Below, in pieces: positions 1-12,104 of a DNA stretch of 64,000 nucleotides. The stretch is from Gamarada debralockiae (lineage: Eukaryota; Ascomycota; Leotiomycetes; Helotiales; Hyphodiscaceae). The notes beneath the pieces are model-generated. The model saw only the letters and a program-made list of their open reading frames with translations, did no database searches and was not told where the DNA came from. The stretch covers positions 1 to 64,000 of the forward strand of contig NXFV01000280.1 of the NCBI GenBank assembly GCA_002803225.1, written 5' to 3'. The translations under genes were made by a program, and so were the position numbers. How positions within the stretch are numbered: the first letter of the stretch is position 1; the number at the start of each line of letters is the position of its first letter.

Positions 1-689
1 TGTACGTCTCACCAGATATCACCGTACCTGCCAACAGGCAGAGCAAGCAATGAAGCTGCCAACCATGATCTGTATGAAATGCCCATCGCGTCAGAGAGAT
101 GAGATGGAAAGATCAGATCTTGCCAAGCTCAAAAGAATAAATGGGAAGGGTCAAAGTGGGTTGGAGAACAGAAAGACACCGAGGCACCTTGTGAGATATA
201 TAAGATACTTCGTCCTTCTATTTCGATAGATTGAAGTGAGATTTGGTATTTCTTGAGAACCACTTTTCCTGTCCTTGATATATCCGGACTTTGAAGGGCC
301 TTTCAGGAAGCTCTGCCACGAGATTTAGTGGCTGGTCTGTCCGTGTATTCCCTCTCTGGACCCCTCCTCCCAAGAAACGAAAACTTTATCTGTCAATTAC
401 ATTTCGGGGTCTTTGGCCAGTGGGAATTTAATTTGTGCGTCTGCAGGATTGATGATAGCCACGTTCCCACATGCGGTTGTTTTTAGAAGTTGTATTGCGG
501 TTGAACGGGGGGGTCGAGATACTATTCTGGTATGTTCCGATAACTCACAACAGGGAGGCAGATGCGTTGGCAAACAAGGCACTGGATGAGTACTGAAGCC
601 ATGCTTGCAAAGACTTTTGATCATCCGTTAGCTGTTTTTGGGAGTTATCACAAGTCAATGCTGCTGGCAAAATCAGAAAATAAATTCCC
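1..689. other. Intergenic, nothing recognised
   Basis: Only short overlapping open frames without recognisable protein features. This stretch probably holds the 3' flank of the ankyrin gene that ends at 690. Confidence 0.5.
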
Positions 690-3600
690 TCAACCTCCAA
701 TCTTCCTAATTGTGTCCGCGATCATATCCAAACCCGGTATCGACTCCCCATTTCTCCACGTCTCCAGACCTCGGAGTATCCTCTTCGTCGACATCCTACT
801 CAACAACATTGAAATGATCTCCATCCTACTTGGTGTCTGAACCTTCCTCACTTCCTCCGAGTCCTGGTTGTTTGCATCCATCAACTTCGTCACAATGTCA
901 ACCTCCTCTTGAGGAGCCAGCGTCGCTCCACACTTCAAGAGCATTGCCACAACATCTTTGTGCGCCTTTCCTGCTGCAGCGTAGATAGCCGTCTCTCCCT
1001 TCTTGGTCTTTGCGTTCACGGCAGCACCGCGATCGAGAAGCATGCCTACAATCTCGCCATGCCCTTTCTCGGCGGCAGCATAAAGCGGGCATTGCCCGTA
1101 AACATTTTTGGGGCTGTCTTCAGGCCTGAGCAACCATATTATGGTATCCATGGTTGACCCCGCCGCCCAATCTTTTGTGTCGTTGGGAAGATTGGGATCC
1201 GCTCCATACTGCAAAAGAAGATATACGACGTCGGTCCAGCCCTTTTTTGCTGCCTTGTACAAGGCTGTCTCACCACCGAGGCCACGCCCGCGATTTGGAT
1301 CAGCGCCATAGCTTAGAAGGGAACGTACAACCCTTTCGTAACCGCGACCGGCAGCTTTATAGAGAGCGGTCTGACCATCTTCAGCGACAGCAGTTGTATC
1401 TGCGCCTTCACGCAAAAGCATCTTTACGATTTTACCGTGGTTGCCCATTGCTGCGTGGTACAGTGGTGTCTCGTTGCCCTTGTCCCGGGCTTCGATATCT
1501 GCGCCGAAATCGAGTAAGACTTCCACGACATCAGCATATCCGTCCTCCGCCGCTGCATGAAGAGCTGTGGAATAATCTGAGGGTGTTCTCAACTGTTCTG
1601 TGTCGGCGCCGTACTCCAAGAGCAGTCGAACCATTTCCGTATAACCTCTTCCTACGACAGCTTTAAGTATGCCGTCTGTGTTAACGTTCGCACCATATTC
1701 CAACAATAGTTGAGCCACATCTAGGTGCCCTCTTTTTGCCGCACGATAAAGGCCAGTAGTTGTGTGTATTGTGTACGTTTTAGTACCAGCTTCCGACTCC
1801 TCTTTTCTCTCTTCTCCATCCCAATCTACGAAAGCACCTTCCTCCAACAATTTTTTGACCTTCTCTAATTCCCCCTTTGAGGCTGCGAGAGGGAGCTCAT
1901 TCGTCTCGAAGCCGTTTTGCTGTCGAGGAAGGGTTCTCGACTTGCGATATCTCCATGCCGGCCTAAATTTCGATCTTTTTCCAGTTAGAATTTCCGGCCG
2001 CTCAGGTCGCACAGTCTCAACATCTACTTCTGGGATGTTCAGAATCGCCTTTCGACCCTTTGGCTTTTCTTCCTTTAAATCGTCGAATCTGACAGTCTTG
2101 GCAATCTCTGGTACCTTCTCGGTCAGCACTTTCGATGGTTCCTTTGTCCTCAGGCTCTCGATGTAGTCCAAGTCTGGCTGAGAGAGTTTTGATGCGAAGA
2201 TGATTGTCTCGCCTCCGTCAGACTCTGCCAAATGGACATAGTTGCCGTCAAAGTTGATAAACTTAGCTTTCAGTCTGAGCCTGCTGTCCACTCCAGTCCA
2301 GATGCGGGCTTCTGCACCAGGTATCGGCCCTACAGGTTTTTGGGGCTTAACGACGACAACGCGAGGTGGAGATCTGCCGCGAGGTTCCGGTGTTCGTGAA
2401 TAACTGGGAGGCGGAGTTACATTTCTTGGTGTCGACCATCCAACGCTTTCAGGTGATCTTCTTCTGCACCCTCTGGTTGGCGATTGTGGCAGAGTCGAGG
2501 CAGATTTAGGGATGTTTAAGTCTTCTGGGTTTGAGCGATTTGATTGCGCGACAGCCTCGGTTGCTTCCAGCTCTGCGATACCTTGAGGAAGTAAACCGCC
2601 GTATTGGGTTTCTTCGAAATTTTCCATCGAGATGCCTTCATCCAAAGGCTCGCTCTCATCTTTTCTCGGAACATCCCTTTCCCCCATTTGGTTTCCAGTT
2701 TGTTTCTGAGGTATATCATCTCTCGCAAGTCTATCAGGTAGAATCCTAGCAGCTGGATAATCTGGAGAACTTGGCGAAGCTGAACGCGGCGTTGTCTCTC
2801 CCGAAAGCTTCTCTTCGCCAGAATTCCGAGATACCAGACCCGATGTTTGTTCCTCCAGAACGATGCTTGGTATTGCCAAGTTAATGTTTGAAGCGGTATT
2901 ACCATTTGAGGTAGCCCTCCGCCTTCTTTGGTTCATGATAGTACCACAAGAAGCTTTTCGCCTGACTTCCATTTTCGATGGTCTTGGCGGCAGCGTTGCT
3001 TCAGAATCCCAGCCGCTCTCAGTGTCAGTCATGACATCTGGTGGTTGGTAAATTGCCTTGATCTTCCCGGATGAAGGCTGTGGTGTCTCCGTGTCGAAAC
3101 CCGCATCGTCTGACATTTCTGTGGGAGCCTCCGAGTCTAGAAGGCCATAATCGTTCATCTCCTTCACTCTTTCCACTATCTCCTCTTCATAGCGTTGAAT
3201 GAGTTTGCTCGTAATTCCTGCGTTGATCAACTTCCGGCGGAGAGCTCTCCATACTGGCTTCTCATCATCTGTATGGTCCGAGAACTGCGATTCAGGATGC
3301 ATGCCAACTCTAATCTCAGCGCCTAGCTTGTCAACAGCTCCCAGAACCTTTGCCAACCCGCCCATGATCTCCTCGTGAGATTTGCCTGCAACCTCGAATT
3401 TCTGCTCCACCCTACCTAGTGCACTCACCCCAATCGTCTCGAGATACGTCATCAAATGACTCTCATGAAGCGCCAGCGTTCCCTGAATTTCCAAGATCTC
3501 CTTCCTGGGAAACCTAAACCGATCCAATGCTTTAACCTTCGACGTACCCAAGCTCGAATGCTTTCGAACGATTCCATCGAGTTGATTTAGCACGATCTTG

Positions 3601-3961
3601 CAATTGTTCGCGATTTCGGCGATATCAGACTTCACTTCTTCGTTGCGATTGAGAAGAGAGGTTGGATTCTGAATCTCGGATTGAAGACTTTGGAAAACGA
3701 GATGGAGACTTTTGGCTATGCGTCCAGCCTCCCCGAAATGTTCTGGTGCTCTACGACAGTTATCGTAGGTTGTCTTCGCAACTGCGGAAGATCGAGGAGT
3801 CAGCATAGTACTTCATTGGGAAGGGCTTTGGAGTAACTACTCCCGAGACACGATTCAAGAGTAAAAACTCATGAAACAGTCCCAAATAGGAAATAATTAC
3901 TCGCCGAATACCTACGTTGCATCAGAGCGAACACATCGCTTGGCGAAAATCCGAACGACAT
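690..3961 (-). CDS. Helo-like / SHD1 / ankyrin-repeat protein
   Basis: Two exons, 3961-3916 and 3781-690 (intron 134 bp, donor GTAGGT, acceptor GCAG), giving 1045 residues. The long open frame alone starts at a false Met at 3806. Joining the 46-nt exon gives an N-terminus beginning MSFGFSPSDVFALMQLAKTT, which fits the fungal Helo-like N-terminal helical domain (about residues 1-160), seen at the front of many fungal NLR-type and ankyrin proteins. A long low-complexity Ser/Pro/Arg region follows. Residues about 505-565 (RIWTGVDSRLRLKAKFI...) resemble an SHD1 domain (Sla1 homology domain 1), a fold that in yeast Sla1 reads NPFxD endocytic signals. Residues about 640-985 carry nine ankyrin repeats (e.g. 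ETALYKAAKKGWTDVVYLL). No NACHT or NB-ARC domain is seen. A role in signalling or cell death is inference from the N-terminal domain only. Confidence 0.85.
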
Positions 3962-4918
3962 CTTGTCTGCGGAGTTCAAAATTCTACCTTTTTGCAAGTG
4001 ACAAATTGAAGGAGACACGGCTGGGAATTGGAGTCTTTAAATGGGCCACCACCACACGATGATCGCCGTCATACTTGGGGGGCTGTAAACCATTTTTCTT
4101 CGCAAGAGAGCTTGGGCGAGGCTGAGTGTGTCACACTTACGCCTTAAATTCTGAGGCTTCAGCCCAGCCCGGCTGAGCCCGCGAAAAACCTTCGACTCTC
4201 TGCCACTCATCAAGCGAGAAGACCGGCCAAACCAATCAAGAGTGCAGGGCCAACAGAGTGGTGAAGAGATTCAGGGGGTCGCTGCCTTTCCGCCCAGTGG
4301 TCAGAATCCTCGAGGCTGACGCCACCGAAAGCCTCATCCTGGTACAGCCTCATGCTCACCGAATGAAGTCTCTTTGCACATCACCAATTTTCAATTACCC
4401 CACGCAGTTGGGCAATTGGGTTTAAATACTGGAAAAATTGGAGGGATGTTGTTGGGCAGCTGAAAGTTCAGGTTATGCACTGATTGCCAGTTGAACGAGT
4501 GCTCTGCCACCCGACTGGTATGCGAGATTCTCATTTTGCACAAAAAACACATTACTTTCGAAGCCTCTACGGGTAATTTGGGGACTTGCAGAGACGGTAA
4601 CTTTCCCTTGGGATGCGCTAAACATGATTTGCATCGATTCATGGCAAGAAGATAATCAACAACAATAATAATGCACACAACAGTGATAAAGGGTCAAAAA
4701 CAGGACTGCACGCTAGCGAGCGCAGAGACAGAGGAGCATAGGAAAGGTTTTCACCGACGGGGTTTAGGAAGTTGCTTCCACAGACATTTTGGGATGCGTA
4801 CTTTTCGCTTCATCTATTGAACAGCCACTGGGGCAAGCAGGGCTGCATATACCTTGTACTGTGTCTTTTCATTCTACGGTATTTTTTTGAAATTCTTCGC
4901 AGAGGCAACAGTACATTA
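3962..4918. other. Intergenic, nothing recognised
   Basis: 5' flank of the ankyrin gene and 3' flank of the monooxygenase pseudogene. I see no coding signal or repeat that I can support. Confidence 0.45.
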
Positions 4919-4954
4919 TATCCATATTTTATCAAGTCGTCGATTGGTCTGGAA

Positions 4955-6406
4955 TCACGTCAGCTCACCGAGCAACAGGACAATCCAAGGAACACTCACG
5001 AAATCAACCACATCATGGACCAACTTCCACGCGAAGAACAGAGGATCTTTGAGCGTTTCGGGAACTTTGTCAATATGGCTCCCATCCCAGCCGCTTGCCG
5101 AGAAGATTGGCCGATTTTTGAGCATGATATCTCTCTGACGCTGTTCCTCCCCATCTGGAAATTGCCGCATATGAGCGTTCATTTGAGCAAAATCCGCGAG
5201 GACGTTGGTGCGAGGTTTTCGAATAATTTCAAAAGCCTGGAGAGCTTGTGGGATATCGTTGGCATCTTTGGCCCTGGCTAGACACTCTCCAAGTGCAGCA
5301 GCGTCTTCCATCACCATTGTATGTCCCTGGCCTGCATATGGCATTACTGCATGGGCAGCTTGGATGAACGATCAGTCACTATATTCTGAAAACCTGATAA
5401 TACGCTGACTCCTTACCATCTGCCATCAACACAACTCGTCCGCTCTTCATCGACCACGACTCCAGCTGCGGTAACTGCACCAGCTTCCACACCAGCAAAT
5501 CCTCAGGTTTCATATGCTCCATGAGCTTCGCAATTGGCGTGAAATCGGAATACGTGGCTTTCATCTCGTTTACGTCTCCTCTTTTGCTCCAGTCTCTAGC
5601 TGTGCCAGTGTTACCAGGGTGGGCAAACTCAAGTGAGTACGCAGCCTTATTTTGAACAGGGTCTCCTACCACAGTTCTGTTTTCACCCCACCAGAGATTA
5701 GCTTCATCCATGAGATGCGAGATTTCTGGATTATTCTTGGAAGACTTGTCCGTCAATAACGGCTCGGTAACAGTTCCAGGTGCTCTCAAGCCGAATATCC
5801 GGGATACATGAAGCTTCGAACGGTGGATTTAGCCCTGAAACTGCTGTCAGCTTGGGCTCACAGGGTGGCAAGGATCATTTGACCATCAGCTCCTATGATG
5901 AGATCTGCTTCGAACCTCCTCCCATCCTTCGTGATAGCGACTGGCGATTCCCCACTTTCATCAATCTTCACAACCCTCGCATTGACGAGAATTTCAACAC
6001 CAGTTTCTGTCGCTATTTCGGCAAGGACTCTCTGAAATGGCGCATGATGAATGTTGAAATAGCTGTCTCAAGTTAGTCCTCCTTTCCCCTTCATCAAACC
6101 CCCACTCACTCATATTTATAAATCTTTCCCCTTTGTACTGTATCGCAAATCAGCTCTCTATTATACCTCCTAAAGTACGTATGTTGCGTTCCCAAACCCT
6201 CGGCAGCATCTTTGGTTCTCCGCAAAATTCCAAAACGATCCATGAACTCGCATAGAGTTCGGAGGGATGCCGATTCCGCCTCCTATCGTTTGAAGCTTGG
6301 CGGTTGATTCGAGGACAGTCACGTGGTGGCCTTTCTGACCCAGAGCGACAGAGGCCGCGAGACCCCCAAGTCCGCCACCGATTACCAAGATCCTGAAAGC
6401 TGGCAT
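4955..6406 (-). pseudogene. FAD-dependent monooxygenase (salicylate-hydroxylase type), frameshifted
   Basis: Starts MPAFRILVIGGGLGGLAASV, the Rossmann GxGxxG FAD motif, and later has DAAHAVMPYAGQGHTM (the DG/GD-type FAD ribose motif of group A flavin monooxygenases). Splice signals are still visible: a GTGAGT donor near 6109 with an acceptor near 6064, an intron between GADG and the next block near 5830-5880, and GTAAGG at about 5418 with its acceptor at about 5362 joining the DAAH motif. Homologous-looking sequence changes frame without splice sites at about 6243-6247, 5797-5803 and 5730-5736, each explained by one extra base. The true 3' end is uncertain because a GTGAGT lies just inside the last open frame at about 4990. 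Known members hydroxylate aromatic acids or polyketides; this copy should not make a full enzyme unless the three indels are sequencing errors. Confidence 0.7.
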
Positions 6407-6862
6407 GGCTATGAAGAGAACAAAGCTTTGCATATGATAATGTGTAGCGGATATAGGAAGTGTTGGGGTAAATGTACTCCGTACCTTGGCTGTGGAGTAT
6501 CACAGGATTACGTGAGATTTCACGTACGAGTAACTTTGTTAGATAGCTGAATACGACGCAGATGATAAAGTGAGTACCTGATGATAGTAAGATTTCCATT
6601 CTCGGTTTCTGCTCCAATCGTTGCTGCCCGATTTGAAAAATACATGCCAAATCCGACTCCGATCCTGCTGCGGACGTGGAGTGGCGAATGTCGAGTGCTT
6701 TTCCTAAACTAATTTCAAACTATCACACGTCGTTTTATTTGCCAATCTTTGATTCTAAGCTGCTCTTCTTCTTCTTCAATAAGATACCTTGCAGAAAATG
6801 ACTCGCATAATAAAAGGAGCTTCTCTTGTCGTATGAGGCAACCACCAGGCTGGGTCCGACGA
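6407..6862. other. Intergenic, nothing recognised
   Basis: 5' flank of the monooxygenase pseudogene. Only short overlapping frames are present. Confidence 0.4.
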
Positions 6863-7875
6863 CTATTGTTCAATGAGGATTTTGTTTGTTACTGTTCTAG
6901 TATCTCTCCAAAATGCATTGTACTTGGTTGCTCCATCATTATAAGACATTCTTGAATTCCAATTCGTATTTCTCCTGACGTTTAACAAGAGAATTGGCAT
7001 CGTCATTTCTGCTCTCCACTTTCGCGCTAAAGTCTCTCTATTCTTTACAACAATGCACCCGGGCGCTTTCCAACGCGGATTCTTCTTTACCACACACCTT
7101 ACATATCCTCCAACTGTCTCAGATGCTATATCTACGAATGTCTCGTAAGACATTTTCTCTCCGTTGTTGACTCAGAAATAGTGAAATGGTTTTGGATAGA
7201 CTGTTATAACAAGTATCTCCAAACTTTCCCACTTCAGCAGCCACTTGGATGAACACCTTTTATCCCTGTCGTGGAATATTTTGGTTGATATCACCAAGTA
7301 CTTCATAGACAGAACGAAATCTGGGCTCGCCCAGCTATCAATTTTTTCTAAGTTCCACGTGTAATGGGTTGGTAGCTCCAAGTATCTGTATATTCGAAGT
7401 CCTAGGCCTTCCAAAATGGATCACAGTCGTGCAGATAGAACAAATCAGCGTCTAAATCGAACCGAAATTTTATGACCTTCACTTCAGAATCACTGCCGGC
7501 CATCGGTAGTAGAAACATCAACTTCCTGTTTACTTGCTTGTCGTCCTTCCATCGGCACCTCCGTCCCAATCGCTCCTTCTTTTCAGCATAATCAATGGCA
7601 GAACTGTCGTAAACCTTTAGATAATGGCTACATCGTTTGACTGCAGCTTCATAGCTCTTGGGGGCAAATGGAAAGTAGAGGAGGCGGAGGCGCAAAAGCC
7701 ATCATCTGATCTGTATCAGACTTGCGAGGAGTAAGTGGGTCTGAAATATCTATCCATTCGTCAGGGTAGACAAAGCAGTCGACTAGCCGAGGAAATGTTA
7801 CATTTGACCAGATCTGAATCTGGATTTTGGTAGGAAGTTAGTGAGAATTTAGAGAGGCTTTGGCTGTCATTCTGC
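6863..7875 (-). pseudogene. Degraded 2EXR-domain protein
   Basis: Reading the minus strand, the segment at 7855-7790 gives LPTKIQIQIWSNVTFPRLVD, matching the start of the fungal 2EXR domain (LPxEIRxxIW). This is preceded by an in-frame TAA and followed by a segment reading PPPPLLSICPQ, the second conserved 2EXR element. The frame then breaks at about 7650 (Q-E, extra base, Y-E-A-A-V-K-R) and again at about 7405 (FWKA, stop, then a new frame with IYRYLELPTHY). At least one stop and two frame changes lie in one homologous run, so I call it a relic. 2EXR proteins are large families of unknown function in Leotiomycetes and Sordariomycetes. Calling the region 2EXR rests on motif memory alone. Confidence 0.55.
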
Positions 7876-8332
7876 GTCACTGCGCGACGCAGAAACCTTT
7901 GGTTTTTATAAAACTGAGAAATTTCTAATCCTCTAATGAACTTTTAGATTTATTTGACTTATAAATTATATCTGGACGGAAAGACCTATGACAGAGGTTG
8001 TGGGTACCGCCATCAAACGAGTATTGTATCGCTATCTACTTTGCAGTTCCTGCTTTTGAAAATAGCGAATAAATTTTAATTCTAACCCAAAACTAGCTTT
8101 CTTAAATTTAATTTAGGGCTACAATTTAAACAAAATATGTGGAATTCTCTTGAGACCCCTTCGAAGCTCAGATATGGTGGGTTATGTTGGGTTGAGTCAG
8201 CAAGGCTGATGTCTCGCAGCCTCGTCCGAGATCCCACCTTTGCTCTTTGTCACATTTTTTTCTCGGCCATGAACGTCGCTGAAACCCCCGGAAGCCTCTT
8301 AATACTCTCAAATACTCTCGTCCAGGTCTGTC
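7876..8332. other. AT-rich intergenic stretch upstream of the deaminase
   Basis: 7890-8130 is visibly AT-rich (runs such as TTTATTTGACTTATAAATTATA). 8210-8330 is the likely promoter and leader of the deaminase gene. No RNA gene or repeat seen. Confidence 0.4.
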
Positions 8333-8800
8333 ATGCCTCTCACGCCAGCCCAACTATCACTCATCGATGCAGCAAACCGCACCATCGACGCCATACCCCG
8401 CGGGACTCCCGCACCAAGAATCACAGACCACACCGTTGGCTGTGCAGCACTCTGTTCCGACGGACGAATCTTCACAGGCATCAACATGTTTCACTTTTCC
8501 GGGGGTCCCTGCGCGGAAAACATCGCAGTCGCAAATGCCATTGCTGCAGGCGTGAGCTCAGCCTTGAGTCCGGGTGTTGGAGATAGGGTGACATTGACGA
8601 CGATTGTGGCGGTGGCTAATGAGGGAAGGGGGGTGATAAGTCCTTGTGGAAGATGTCGGCAGATGATGTTTGATTATTATCCTGAGATTCAAGTTATCAT
8701 CAAGGATGGCGAGGAGTTGAGGACGGCGGGGATTCCGGAGTTGCTTCCGTTTGGCTATGTCTCGAGGATGTTTGCGCCGTATGATGCTCCCAAGGCTTAG
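8333..8800 (+). CDS. Cytidine-deaminase-fold protein, blasticidin-S-deaminase-like
   Basis: Single exon, 155 residues. It has the two zinc-site elements of the cytidine deaminase fold: GGPCAEN at about residues 62-68, where Cys binds zinc and Glu is the proton shuttle, and SPCGRCRQ at about 102-109, which gives the two other zinc cysteines. The first ligand is Cys rather than His, as in tetrameric cytidine deaminases and in blasticidin-S deaminase. The closest family I recognise is the Aspergillus blasticidin-S deaminase type (conserved SDGRIFTG, HFxGGPCAE, PCGRCRQ, ELLPxGYV). It could deaminate a peptidyl-nucleoside antibiotic or an ordinary cytosine nucleoside; the sequence alone does not decide. 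The start at 8333 follows a leader without upstream in-frame coding. Some extra residues at the C-terminus and the loop near 75-85 make it longer than the Aspergillus enzyme. Confidence 0.88.
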   Translation: MPLTPAQLSLIDAANRTIDAIPRGTPAPRITDHTVGCAALCSDGRIFTGINMFHFSGGPCAENIAVANAIAAGVSSALSPGVGDRVTLTTIVAVANEGRGVISPCGRCRQMMFDYYPEIQVIIKDGEELRTAGIPELLPFGYVSRMFAPYDAPKA

Positions 8801-11800
8801 AGAGATGGATACATTAAGGCTCTTCATGGTGATTTTGCAAGACGTATAAAACAACGGTTACTCTACTAACAGGCTTCATTCAGTTTAAATGATTCTTCAT
8901 TCAACCTACTCATATGCATGATTACTCTCATGTTTCGACGGCAGTAGGTCCTACATTTTGGCTCGTCTTTGTGTTGGAGAGCCTCTGGGGGGACTAGAAC
9001 TGTTTTCAAACACATCGAGGCTATATCGGACAAAGAACTCAGTATTTAAATTACCGTTGATCGATCATGCCAGTTCACCTCCCGGGCTTGGTTTCTCTGC
9101 CACCATCGATGCCCAAGCAATGGGCATATCTCTCGTCTTCATCCCGGAAGAAGTCAAGCCACCAACTATGTGCCTCATAACAATGGACGAAACGTTGTTG
9201 GCGACTCTCAAAGGGAATGAAGTGGTCAAATGTTTCTCGAAAGCTCAATTTCTCAAGAATTGAGTTGACAACGACAAAGCTAACGACAAAGAAAATGACA
9301 ATGACGACGAAATGCCGGATTTTCTATGAATGGAGATAGTGATGGGGCAAAGGAAACGCAAATAAAATACTCAGACTTTTCGCTCTGATTTCCTTGAGGT
9401 TGATGTTCTCATTCGAGTCGTTGACTCGCGAAACGTCCGGCCTCGGTGGGACTCGAAGGTTGGAAAGTCACTGCGTTCAGAACTTATGAGAGTCTGAGAA
9501 TCTAATTTATACACGCCTTCATCTGTTCAACCCTGTTCAGCAATTGCGAGATATAAGACCTCCCAAAATCGGGACTTAGCCACTGTGGACCACTGCTCGA
9601 TCGCCCCTACCTATTATAAATTCGAACAGCATGAAATGGTCTCTAAGTCCTAGAAAACAAAGGGGAGATGCACTGCAAAAAGACAGTTTTTGAACATAGG
9701 CCAAGACTTCCGTAGTGGAGTAGCAATCTCGCAAGGCCCAACTATACGATATTGATCTGAAGCCACAGGAAGTGACGGGCACGCTCCAGAATGTGTATGG
9801 AGACGTGAGACTCGATTTGTGCTCGTTGGTATTACCATGGGGCAGCAAGCGGAAACATACTCGGTACCTGAATTTCTTAAGAGTAGCTAGGAAGAATTTT
9901 CAAAGGCACTTTCAATAATGATAAATCAATGACAACGAAATAAACGACGGCGACAATAATTCCAGCTGAAGATTTTGAAATCTTGCCTCACGGGAGAGCC
10001 AGGCGGCCCCACACCAATTCGTCACTTGTGTGGTGAGTGAAGCAGCGGAACCTGAGAGTGCGCGACTGGACCGCCAGGGATTTGTAAAATTTAAAATCGA
10101 CAGTGTTGGTGAGAATATTCGGCGCTCTGGACATTTTGCCACTTTAGCCTCAACTCCTAACGTATTGTCGCAATTTCTCAAATGGACTTCCTTCTTTTGC
10201 CTTCTGACCTTACTCATTTCTCCAACATGGATGGGATCGCGGCTGAAACTATAAAATCTAACACCGGTTGCAAGTGGTCTATCGGAGTTACATCCAACCA
10301 GGATTACGAAAATTGATAAGCAGTGGGTAGCCATGAGAATCATCGATTTAAAGACCCCATCCCATTATCTAGAGCCCCAGGAAGCTGTGGCGAGTTTAGA
10401 GGCGTGCCATGCTCCGCTTGGAGCAACTAGGAGAAGTATGCGCGGAGTAACATCACATCGACGATGACAAGAGCCACGACAGCGAGAGAAATACCAAAGA
10501 CAGCAAATGATAGAGAGCAAATGAGGAAGAGTGATCTGGTGCAAAAGGGGAAGGCAAGACCAATAAGATGGCAATGTGTCTCAAAACGCTATGAGTAATT
10601 GATCTATGTATCTTCTCTCATGTCTTGCCATCTGTGAACGTCGTGGTACACGAGATACAACGCCCTTGAGGCAGATTCCTGGAATCAATTTATGAGAAGG
10701 ATCAACACCTCAGGCCCTAGGCCTTTTGGTCGACATCCAGATTGAGTCACTGATGTCCATTCCTGATATCTGCAGCACCTCGATCAAAGCTCGAGAGGTG
10801 GTGAAAAATGTAACTTCGAACCCAATTCGTTCTTGTCCAACTTCAATGACATTAAGTGAATGTGGCCCCAGTCATTAATACCTACATGAAATCAAACAAG
10901 CAATTTTCTACCCCAACGGCGACATGGAAGCAGCACCAAGGAGATCGAAAGATCCAAAATTGTAACCTCTCCTCTGCCGCGTTGCTCAATTCAAGGATCG
11001 CATGGCAACAGTAGCAAGTAGTTCGAGAAGACCCAAACCTGCAACCGCTCCTCTGCCGTCCTTGAGTGGGGATTCCTCTTGTTTTTAAATCACCCTCTAC
11101 AGATTTGGTCTTGATACAAGGATACTGTCGTCAGTCCATTTAATTTTGTTTTGGAGATTTCTTGTATCTGTTTCGAGAAACCCCTTTTTGCTTTCCGATG
11201 TTTTCCCGAGGAGAGGGCTTCCGCCTCGACGCGTTTCCATCTGATATGCACTCGAAATTTAAAGTGACGCACTCCTACAGTGAGTTTAGAAGGCGAGCGT
11301 GAAAGGGTACTCAACTTATTTTATAAACAAAGCCCAAAATGTCGTTATCGCACAGAATCTCGCCGTGGCAGCAGGTAGACCTGTACGGAATCCCGCTGCG
11401 GCGGTTCAGGCTCTACCAGTGGCTCCATGTGCCCGCTATACCTGCAGTGCCTAAGCTAGCTGAGATTCCCGCTGTACCTCTTGTTCAAAATGAACCCGAA
11501 ATTCCAGCTGAACGTGTGCTACCATGAATTGCTCACATTATGGGAGGTTGTCCACGCACGCCACAATTACGAACACGAACATTCCGCAGTCTCCGTGGAG
11601 CCCATTAGTGCGAGATGTGCCATGGTAGGATGCCAGAGTTCATTTACTCCTGCAATCAGTGCCTCATGCTGCTTTGTAGACGATGCAAAATAAACAGATT
11701 AGAGTAGGACAATTCTCTGGAGCTTAGCCTCTGGTAAGATTGTTCCTTCGGCGTCCACTAAAACGAGCTGACAGGTTCTCGAAAGTCTGGTTTCTGAATT

Positions 11801-12104
11801 CTCGAGAACGTTTTGGCTGCGTTTGACGTTTCGGGCTTTCACAAAGCAATCGCCAATCACTCTACAAAAGCGAACCGCTGACGCTCAATTTTTGCTTCTC
11901 TCAAGACCAGTCGACCGCATCTCTCGATTTCCTTCCCCCTCCCACAAGACTGAACGAATGCGCAATTTTCTGTTCCCTCTATGAGGTTGAACTACTGGAT
12001 TCCAGTTCTCATTCATTCGCTCTGTAAGGAAGAATAATGCGTTCATAACACAAAAGCTGGCTCCTATCAAACTTTAGCAAGCGATGCAGTGGAACCAACC
12101 GGCG
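8801..12104. other. Gene-poor 3.3-kb stretch
   Basis: No open frame here has recognisable domain features. Frames at 8958-9263 (+), 9912-10343 (-) and 11339-11527 (+) lack any supporting motif or splice partner. Around 10950-10985 and 11020-11065 a short imperfect direct repeat occurs (CTCCTCTGCCG preceded by related A-rich text). Confidence 0.4.

Noticed and set aside
7890..8130. AT-rich stretch as a RIP-mutated repeat
   Set aside because: RIP needs dinucleotide counts and a second copy, neither of which I can compute here.
9912..10343. 143-codon minus-strand frame
   Set aside because: No motif, no splice partner, overlaps another frame; not supportable as a gene.
10940..11070. Two similar lines with CTCCTCTGCCG as a tandem repeat
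   Set aside because: Similarity is short and interrupted; could be chance in C/T-rich text.
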